Shown here piece by piece: positions 15,849 to 21,708 of a stretch of DNA of 21,708 nucleotides (position 1 is its first letter; every line of letters begins with the position of its first letter). The notes under the pieces are model-generated. The model ran no database searches and was not told where the DNA came from. It saw only the letters and a program-made list of their open reading frames with translations. The position numbers and the translations under genes are program-made. The DNA comes from JBFHER01 sp041584055. Lineage in GTDB: Bacteria > Bacteroidota > Bacteroidia > Bacteroidales > UBA5342. The DNA lies in NCBI GenBank assembly GCA_041584055.1, contig JBFHER010000032.1, forward strand, positions 1 through 21,708. Direction: 5' to 3'.

Positions 15849-17069
15849 ATGGGAATTAAATTATACGGATACATATTATTCTTTTTCGTGCTTGCATGTA
15901 GCAGGCATGTTAACAATGAGAATGGAGATAAGGTTTCAGATGAGGCCTTGCTTCAGAAAATTGAATTGCAGGAACAATATGCACTCGGCCTTGTCAAAAA
16001 TCTGGATGCTTCTGGTTCAAGAGTATTTCCACGTAGCTTAACACCAGAAGGTGAAATCCGTCGTGTTCCGAAAAAGGATTGGACAAGTGGATTCTATCCT
16101 GGAATACTTTGGATGATGTACGAACTGACCGAAGGCGAAGAATGGAAACAATCTGCGATCCAGCTGACGGAACTGCTCGAAAACCAGAAATTTGATAAAT
16201 CTACACATGATTTGGGCTTTATAATGATGTCAAGTTATGGCTTGGCTTATAAGCTTACAGGGAATAAAGAGTACCGGGATGTGTTGATACAATCTGCACG
16301 ATCTCTTATCACCCGTTTCAATGAAAACACAGGATGCATTCGCTCCTGGGACCATAACAGAGACAAATGGGATTACCCGGTGATCATCGATAATATGATG
16401 AATCTTGAGTTGCTTTTCTTTGCATCTAAAGAAACCGGAGATCCGGTGTTTGAAAACATTGCAATTAAACATGCGCAAACCACTTTGAAAAATCATTTTA
16501 GATCTGATTTCAGTACCTACCATGTTGTGGCATATGATACGATCACGGGTGCGGTGGTGGCACAACACACCCATCAGGGCTACGCGCATGAATCAACATG
16601 GGCACGGGGGCAGGCATGGGCCCTGTACGGCTATACAATGGCCTATCGGGAAACCCATCTGCCTGAATTCTTAAGTCAGGCAGAAAAGGTCGCGAATTAC
16701 ATCTTTAACAAAGCAGGATTGCCGGAGGACAACATTCCTTATTGGGATTTTAATGCCCCAAATATTCCAAACGAACCAAGGGATGTTTCTGCTGCAGCCA
16801 TTATGGCATCAGCACTTTATGAATTAAGCACCCTCTCTGACGGAGACGGAATAACATATGTGGCAAAGGCCAATGATATAATGGAAGCACTGGTTTCGGA
16901 TGCATATTTTAATGAGGAGGGAACAAATGGCGGGTTTTTGTTAAGGCATTCTACAGGTGCAAAACCTAAAAAATCAGAAGTGGATGTGCCACTTGTTTAT
17001 GCAGATTACTATTTTTTGGAAGCCTTGTTGCGAAAAAAATCAGCAACAGTTGACTCCCCGCAAAGCTAA
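15849..17069 (+). CDS. GH88 unsaturated uronyl (glucuronyl) hydrolase lipoprotein
   Basis: 406 residues. GH88 enzymes remove the 4,5-unsaturated uronic acid left at the non-reducing end by polysaccharide lyases, through hydration of the double bond. Lipobox VLAC (Cys17) anchors it, probably facing the periplasm. The (alpha/alpha)6-barrel motifs are clear: KDWTSGFYPGILWMMYE, STHDLGFIMMSSYG with Asp121, VIIDNMMNLELLFF with Asp181 (equivalent to the two catalytic Asp of Bacillus UGL), THQGYAHESTWARGQAWALYG, IPYWDFNAP and RDVSAAAIMASALYEL. These favour GH88 over GH105. Length is normal. It is the first gene of the right-hand operon, directly behind the putative HTCS-controlled promoter, and the next gene starts 15 bp later. 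Its presence argues that the target contains uronic acids cut by a lyase. Confidence 0.93.
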   Translation: MGIKLYGYILFFFVLACSRHVNNENGDKVSDEALLQKIELQEQYALGLVKNLDASGSRVFPRSLTPEGEIRRVPKKDWTSGFYPGILWMMYELTEGEEWKQSAIQLTELLENQKFDKSTHDLGFIMMSSYGLAYKLTGNKEYRDVLIQSARSLITRFNENTGCIRSWDHNRDKWDYPVIIDNMMNLELLFFASKETGDPVFENIAIKHAQTTLKNHFRSDFSTYHVVAYDTITGAVVAQHTHQGYAHESTWARGQAWALYGYTMAYRETHLPEFLSQAEKVANYIFNKAGLPEDNIPYWDFNAPNIPNEPRDVSAAAIMASALYELSTLSDGDGITYVAKANDIMEALVSDAYFNEEGTNGGFLLRHSTGAKPKKSEVDVPLVYADYYFLEALLRKKSATVDSPQS

Positions 17070-17083
17070 AGCATAGTTGAATT

Positions 17084-18520
17084 ATGAAGAAGACAATTTT
17101 ATTTATATCTCTGTTCATTTTTGTCCTTTCAGCCTGTGCACAGGAGAAAAAGAAAACGTCTCCTGATGGGAAACAGGACTATATTATGGTGGATGCAAAG
17201 ATCAGGGTTTACCATAAGGATGGAAGAAGAACCTACAATGATTATAAGCCTTTTAAGACCCGGACTGTTGAGCTGCTCAGTAACTTTGATGCAAGTCAAC
17301 CTGTGCCTGGATTAAGTAAATATGGTGGAAATCTGAATCAAAAAGAGAAAGCAACCGGATTCTTTCATGTTAAAAAAATCGGAGATAGATGGTGGGGAAT
17401 CGATCCTGAAGGATATCGGTACATAAATGTAGCTCTGAACGGAATCACTTCGAAAGGGTCTGCCGGGACAAGAAATGCCTTGAAAGAAATTTATGGGACA
17501 AAAGAAAACTGGATGAAGGAAACCATCGCCCTTTTGCACGATCACGGTTTCAATTGCGCTGGATCGTGGTCAGAACATGATGCAATCATTCATGCCAATA
17601 AGTCGAACGAACGACAACTCGCCTATACCATCAACTGGAGTTTTATGACCTCCTATGGCAAAAAACGGGGCGGAACGCATCAACAGGCTGGCCATACGGG
17701 CTACCCCAAAGATGCTATCTTTGTGTTTGATCCGGATTTTGTTACCTTTTGTGATGCGCATGCAAAGCAACTTATAAAATACAGGGACGATCCGAATCTG
17801 TTTGGCCATTTCTCCGACAATGAGATGCCTTTCAGTATAAAAGCACTGGATAATTATCTCTCCCTTCCTGAAAGTGAACATGGGCGAAAAGCTGCAGAGC
17901 AGTGGCTGAAAGATCAGCATATTACAAAAGAGGAGATTACTCAGCATCACCGGGAACAATTTATGGCACTGGTGGGCGAGAAATACTTTTCAATTGTTTC
18001 AAAAGCCATTAAGAAATACGATCCAAATCACATGTATATTGGTGCGCGCTTTTACAGCAGCGAAAAGCACCAGGAGCATTTTATGAGAGCCATCGGAAAA
18101 CATCTCGATATCATTTCCAATAATTATTACAACCACTGGACACCGGATTCAAGCCATATGGTGGAGTGGACAGCATGGACCGGAAAACCCTTTATTATTA
18201 CCGAATATTACACAAAAGGCGAGGATTCCGGCATGGGTAATACCAGCGGTGCGGGATGGATCGTAAGAACACAAAAAGACAGGGGACTCTTTTACCAGAA
18301 CTATAATCTGGCACTGTTGGAATCTAAAAATTGCGTTGGTTGGCACTACTTTAAGTATCAGGACAATGACCCCACCGCTAAAGGTGTGGATCCTTCCAAT
18401 GTGGATGCAAACAAGGGGATTGTAAGTAATCGCTATGTGCCCTGGTCTCCAATGCTTGATAAAATGAAGGCCTTAAATGTGCAGGTTTACAATTTAACTT
18501 ACTATTTTGATAAAAAATGA
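17084..18520 (+). CDS. GH50/agarase-like clan GH-A glycoside hydrolase lipoprotein
   Basis: 478 residues, lipobox LSAC (Cys18). After a linker, the barrel begins with KKIGDRWWGIDPEGYRYINV (about 97-116), a motif shared with beta-agarase-type GH50 proteins. The retaining clan GH-A pair can be placed at Glu247 (FGHFSDNEMPF, strand 4) and Glu374 (KPFIITEYYTKG, strand 7), about 127 residues apart, as expected. The C-terminal GLFYQNYNLALLESKNCVGW followed by HYFKYQDND also fits GH50-like barrels, where this strand precedes an aromatic binding site. The protein is shorter than typical two-domain GH50 agarases and lacks an obvious N-terminal carbohydrate-binding domain. Agarose is not implied: with GH88 and sulfatases next door, a galactoside or other beta-linkage in a sulfated uronate polysaccharide is more likely. 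Family assignment is moderate, substrate unknown. Confidence 0.7.
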   Translation: MKKTILFISLFIFVLSACAQEKKKTSPDGKQDYIMVDAKIRVYHKDGRRTYNDYKPFKTRTVELLSNFDASQPVPGLSKYGGNLNQKEKATGFFHVKKIGDRWWGIDPEGYRYINVALNGITSKGSAGTRNALKEIYGTKENWMKETIALLHDHGFNCAGSWSEHDAIIHANKSNERQLAYTINWSFMTSYGKKRGGTHQQAGHTGYPKDAIFVFDPDFVTFCDAHAKQLIKYRDDPNLFGHFSDNEMPFSIKALDNYLSLPESEHGRKAAEQWLKDQHITKEEITQHHREQFMALVGEKYFSIVSKAIKKYDPNHMYIGARFYSSEKHQEHFMRAIGKHLDIISNNYYNHWTPDSSHMVEWTAWTGKPFIITEYYTKGEDSGMGNTSGAGWIVRTQKDRGLFYQNYNLALLESKNCVGWHYFKYQDNDPTAKGVDPSNVDANKGIVSNRYVPWSPMLDKMKALNVQVYNLTYYFDKK

Positions 18521-18548
18521 TCACAGTACTAATGTTTAATTAAATTTT

Positions 18549-20090
18549 ATGATTATGAAAAAAAGACTACTAATTTCAAATTTGCTGATGACACTCTTGT
18601 TATTGGTTTCCTGGAATATTTCAGCCCAGGAGTATCATTTTACAGAAGGATTTGCTGAAGGCAATACCCCTGATGGTTGGGATGTAAAGGATGTTTCCTA
18701 TTCCAACAGCGAAACAAATGCTGCAAATCAAATTTATACAGATCAAACCTACGCTGCTAAAATGAAGACCAACGCTGAGGATATGATCGCCTGGTTACAG
18801 TTTCCAAAGGTAAACGGGGCCTCCACCTTAAGCTTTTGGTGTAAAGTTAAAGCTCCTGATCTCACACCTACGGTAAAAATTCAAACATCAACAGATGGTG
18901 AGAACTGGGAAGATAAGGTTACCAACCCTGAAGGACTGGATTTGACAAATAGTTCTGATTTTCAGCATGTTGTTATTCCTTTGAACATCGAAGGTGAAGT
19001 GATCATTCGTATTCATGTTCAAACAACAGAAGGAGGTAGTTCAGGAACTGGAACTCTAACAGTTGATGATATTCAGCTCGAGAAACCTGCAGCTGAGGCA
19101 GACGATGTTTTTCTGTCTGAATTGAAAGTTGCAGGTTCAATGATTGACGGATTTGATTTCAATCAAACAAGCTACACCGTGGAAGTAACACATGCAATGG
19201 ATTATACAGTGACAGCCACCACCAACAATTCAAAAGCAAGCCTTGAAATAACCCAGGTAAGTAATATCGGTGGTACCGAGGCAGAAAGAACGGCAACTGT
19301 TGTGGTGACAGGTGAAGATGGTACCAGTAAAGGCACAACCACCATCCTTTTCAACCAAACCGACTATTGGTACAAAGAAGGTTTCTCCAATGGTGGAGGT
19401 TTAGAGGGTTGGGAACGTCATTATGTCTTCCAATCTTCAAACATCAAACTTGCCGGCAACTTGAATTTGCACGGTGGGGAAGATGCCATACGTTTTCTGA
19501 GCGGTTCAGCAGCAGGATCATATCCTGACCCCGGCTACTTACTGTCTCCAAAAATGAAAAATGTTGGAACCCTGACTTTCTGGACCGGAGCGGAAGCAGT
19601 TTGGGCTGGTCAAAGTCTAACAGTATATATTATGAAAGGGGATGACAGTACGCAAGTGGCCTACCTTGATGATATTGATTTGGAAGTTGCGTGGCAAGAA
19701 GTGAAAGTTGAAATCAATGAAGTGACAGACTCAATTCAAATCAAGATTGCTGGTGTTTGTGATATCAACGATGAATCTACAAGTCGTATCTGGATGGATG
19801 ACTTCCTGGTTACCTATTATGCTGGTACCGGAACGAATCTGGCTTCTGTTAGCGAAGCACAGGATGTTTCAATTTATCCTATACCAGCGAAGGATGTACT
19901 GAATTTAAGGATGTCAGATAATAAATACCAACGTCTCGCAGTGTATAACCTTGCTGGTCAGATGGTAATGGATGAAATGCTTAAATCAGGACAGAAAAGT
20001 ATCAATGTTAAAGATTTGAGTAAAGGCATTTATGTATTGTCTTTATCAGGAGCAGCTGGTAATTACAATACCAAATTCGTTAAAGAATAG
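18549..20090 (+). CDS. T9SS-exported protein with two jelly-roll-like domains and a cadherin-like beta-sandwich
   Basis: 513 residues; the alternative start at 18555 (MKKRLLIS...) gives an equally good signal peptide ending near ISAQ. Domain order by eye: jelly-roll-like domain A (about 28-180; starts FTEGFAEGNTPDGWD, ends LTVDDIQLEKP), cadherin-like beta-sandwich (about 187-268; FLSELKVAGSMIDGFDFNQ and TSYTVEVT), jelly-roll-like domain B (about 273-424; starts YKEGFSNGGGLEGWE, ends IWMDDFLVTYY), then a type A T9SS sorting domain (about 438-513; VSIYPIPAKDVLNLRM, LSKGIYVLSLSG). Domains A and B share start and end patterns and look like diverged duplicates. No catalytic motif is visible. The tail predicts secretion across the outer membrane and anchoring or release at the surface. 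It lies 28 bp after the GH50-like gene and may bind the polysaccharide; function unknown. Confidence 0.85.
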   Translation: MIMKKRLLISNLLMTLLLLVSWNISAQEYHFTEGFAEGNTPDGWDVKDVSYSNSETNAANQIYTDQTYAAKMKTNAEDMIAWLQFPKVNGASTLSFWCKVKAPDLTPTVKIQTSTDGENWEDKVTNPEGLDLTNSSDFQHVVIPLNIEGEVIIRIHVQTTEGGSSGTGTLTVDDIQLEKPAAEADDVFLSELKVAGSMIDGFDFNQTSYTVEVTHAMDYTVTATTNNSKASLEITQVSNIGGTEAERTATVVVTGEDGTSKGTTTILFNQTDYWYKEGFSNGGGLEGWERHYVFQSSNIKLAGNLNLHGGEDAIRFLSGSAAGSYPDPGYLLSPKMKNVGTLTFWTGAEAVWAGQSLTVYIMKGDDSTQVAYLDDIDLEVAWQEVKVEINEVTDSIQIKIAGVCDINDESTSRIWMDDFLVTYYAGTGTNLASVSEAQDVSIYPIPAKDVLNLRMSDNKYQRLAVYNLAGQMVMDEMLKSGQKSINVKDLSKGIYVLSLSGAAGNYNTKFVKE

Positions 20091-20108
20091 AACGTTGAAA
20101 TAATTGAA

Positions 20109-20164
20109 GGATGTCCGGAATGATAATCTTATTGAGAGATGTGTCTTCCGGACATCTACTTTTT
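20109..20164 (+). terminator. Probable intrinsic terminator after the T9SS gene
   Basis: GGATGTCCGGAA (20109-20120) pairs with TTCCGGACATCT (20146-20157): 11 Watson-Crick pairs plus one G-U, followed by TTTTT at 20160-20164. The 25-nt loop is long but can form a small inner stem (ATCT with AGAT). It lies 19 bp after the stop codon, so the GH88 operon probably ends or is attenuated here before the next sulfatase. Confidence 0.7.
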
Positions 20165-20278
20165 AGGCCATTTTAATGATTTAATGAAATTTCTGGAAAG
20201 CGAGTTTAAAAATTGGCAGCCTGTGATGAATCAGCGCAAGAAAATGACTAAATTGTTTTAAAAGTTTAATATAAAATA

Positions 20279-21708
20279 ATGATGAATCGACTAAGCATAA
20301 TTTTAATTCTGTTCCTTTTTGCAAGCGCGTGTTCTTATTCAAAAGACAAAAAACCAAACGTGCTATTTATCTCCATTGATGATTTAAATGACTGGGAAGG
20401 AGCGATGGGGGGAAATCCTCAGGCCATAACGCCGAACCTTGATAAACTGTTTAAGGAAGGGGTGTTGTTTACAAATGCGCATTGTTCACAAGCTGTTTGT
20501 ACAGCTTCAAGAAATTCATTGTTGAGTGGCTTACATCCAACCACATCCGGTTGGTACAGTTCTACAACAGCCATGAAAAACTCCTACGAGGAGGTCATGG
20601 GAGAACATAAAATGTTACCTCAGTATTTCAGGGAAAATGGTTACAGAACTTTTGCAGCTGGTAAGGTTTTCCACAATGGTATTTCTGACTATAAAGAAAG
20701 AACAGACGACTTTTGGGATGAAACAGCACCAAAGTATAAAGTCCCCAAAGATTTAAAAGACAGGGGGGATGGCTATGGCGGAACCCATTTTTATCCCTTT
20801 CCTAAAGAAGGCAGTCAAATTGTAAATCATTACGGGGCTGATTATAGGGACGGACACTCACTATGCTATGGCGCACTGGATCGTGAGGACATGCCAGAAG
20901 GTAAAATGTTCGATGAATTGATCGCAGAATGGGCCGTTGAGAAACTTCAAGAAGACCATGAAAAACCCTTCTTTATGGCAATCGGTTTTGTGCGTCCACA
21001 TGTGCCATATACTGCTCCAAAAGAGTATTTCGACCTTTATAACCTGGATGATATTGAAATTCCTGAGGTGCCCGAAAACGAAATGACAGACATCCCTGTG
21101 ATGGGCAAATCCATTGCCTACGGAACCATTAAAACAGGTGATCATTATGCGGTTGTTAACTTGAGTGATACCTATTGGAAGGAAATGGTGTATGGGTATC
21201 TTGCTTGTGTATCTTTTGTAGATGATCAGGCCGGAAAGGTTTTAAAAGCACTCGAAAACAGCAACTATGCCGACAATACAATTGTTGTGCTTTGGTCGGA
21301 TCATGGACAACATTTAGGCGAAAAAAAGCACTGGAGAAAACAAGCGCTTTGGGAAGAATCAACAAAAGTACCGCTCTGTTTTAAAGTTCCTGGGAATAAG
21401 GCAAATGGTTCCAAAAGTAAAGAAGCTGTTAGTTTATTGGATATCTATCCAACTTTGGTTGATTTATGCGAACTTCCGGAAGCAAAAAAATTGGACGGTC
21501 AAAGTTTAGTTCCATTGATTCAAAAGCCGAAATCAAAACGTGTTGAACCTGTTTTGAGTACATGGTATTATAAAAATCACGCCGTTAGAAGTAAAGATTG
21601 GAGATACATCCAATACCGCGATGGGAGTGAAGAGCTGTACAATCATAAAAACGATCCGGGTGAGCATATTAATCTGGCCGGCGATAAAAAATATGCAGAC
21701 GTGATCGC
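20279..21708 (+). CDS. Iduronate-2-sulfatase-like S1 sulfatase (3' truncated by window edge)
   Basis: The frame is open from tandem ATGs at 20279/20282 to the last base, giving 476 residues with no stop; the C-terminal ELYNHKNDPGEHINLA indicates the true end is near. Signal peptide with possible lipobox ASAC (Cys18). S1 marks: FISIDDLNDW with metal ligands Asp34-Asp35; maturation motif CTASRNSLLSG with Cys74 as formylglycine precursor and Arg78 (Ala replaces the common Pro); GKVFHNG, the variant of GKWHLG seen in iduronate-2-sulfatase-like proteins; GFVRPHVPYTAPKEY; and WSDHGQHLGEKKHW with the second metal Asp/His pair. These point to the iduronate-2-sulfatase branch, often seen in marine PULs. 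It probably removes 2-O-type sulfate from a uronate or deoxy sugar, but this is inferred. It lies after a terminator, so it may have its own promoter; none is evident. Confidence 0.93.
   Translation, partial: MMNRLSIILILFLFASACSYSKDKKPNVLFISIDDLNDWEGAMGGNPQAITPNLDKLFKEGVLFTNAHCSQAVCTASRNSLLSGLHPTTSGWYSSTTAMKNSYEEVMGEHKMLPQYFRENGYRTFAAGKVFHNGISDYKERTDDFWDETAPKYKVPKDLKDRGDGYGGTHFYPFPKEGSQIVNHYGADYRDGHSLCYGALDREDMPEGKMFDELIAEWAVEKLQEDHEKPFFMAIGFVRPHVPYTAPKEYFDLYNLDDIEIPEVPENEMTDIPVMGKSIAYGTIKTGDHYAVVNLSDTYWKEMVYGYLACVSFVDDQAGKVLKALENSNYADNTIVVLWSDHGQHLGEKKHWRKQALWEESTKVPLCFKVPGNKANGSKSKEAVSLLDIYPTLVDLCELPEAKKLDGQSLVPLIQKPKSKRVEPVLSTWYYKNHAVRSKDWRYIQYRDGSEELYNHKNDPGEHINLAGDKKYADVI

Noticed and set aside
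20139..20261. 40-codon open frame starting inside the terminator region (with an internal ATG at 20184)
   Set aside because: It overlaps the hairpin, has no evident ribosome binding site or motif, and such a length occurs often by chance.

Overview
The window is a polysaccharide utilization locus (PUL) from a member of the Bacteroidota. The evidence is a SusC/SusD outer-membrane pair, a DUF1735-type surface lipoprotein, a one-polypeptide hybrid two-component sensor/regulator (HTCS), a protein with a type IX secretion (T9SS) sorting tail, many lipoprotein signal peptides, a Bacteroidota-type -7 box (TATATTTG) and a moderately AT-rich composition. A marine or sediment lineage (Marinilabiliales/Prolixibacteraceae or a flavobacterium) is plausible, but the sequence alone does not fix it.

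Left module (+ strand, 1-11335): 3' end of a SusC-like TonB-dependent transporter (N-terminus off the window), SusD-like lipoprotein, DUF1735/DUF4361-like lipoprotein, secreted S1 sulfatase (CSPSR), right-handed beta-helix lipoprotein that is a candidate lyase, a small SurA-like lipoprotein without a parvulin domain, SASA-family carbohydrate esterase and a GH2 exo-glycosidase with a C-terminal malectin-like domain. Most gaps are short, so the genes look like one or two transcription units. The intergenic segments before susD and before the DUF1735 gene carry a heptanucleotide tandem repeat (TCTTGNN).

Centre (11336-15848): a 225-nt non-coding gap that is GC-richer than its surroundings and can fold, then the 1362-residue HTCS on the minus strand. 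The 199-nt divergent intergenic region upstream of the HTCS holds spaced GGAAC repeats and a TATATTTG -7 box, and is the best candidate operator/promoter.

Right module (+ strand, 15849-21708): GH88 unsaturated uronyl hydrolase lipoprotein, distant GH50/agarase-like clan GH-A lipoprotein, T9SS-exported protein with two jelly-roll-like domains, a probable intrinsic terminator, and an iduronate-2-sulfatase-like S1 sulfatase (CTASR) that runs off the right edge.

Inferred working model: the surface SusCD complex, the DUF1735 protein, the beta-helix lipoprotein and possibly the T9SS protein bind and cut a sulfated, O-acetylated, uronic-acid-containing polysaccharide. Oligosaccharides enter the periplasm, where the sulfatases, esterase, GH2, GH88 and GH50-like enzymes dismantle them. 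An oligosaccharide binds the HTCS propellers and activates the locus. GH88 acts on unsaturated uronates made by lyases, yet no known lyase family is recognisable here. The beta-helix lipoprotein is therefore the most interesting enzyme candidate. The substrate is not resolved (ulvan-like, glycosaminoglycan-like or a sulfated uronate-galactan are all compatible).
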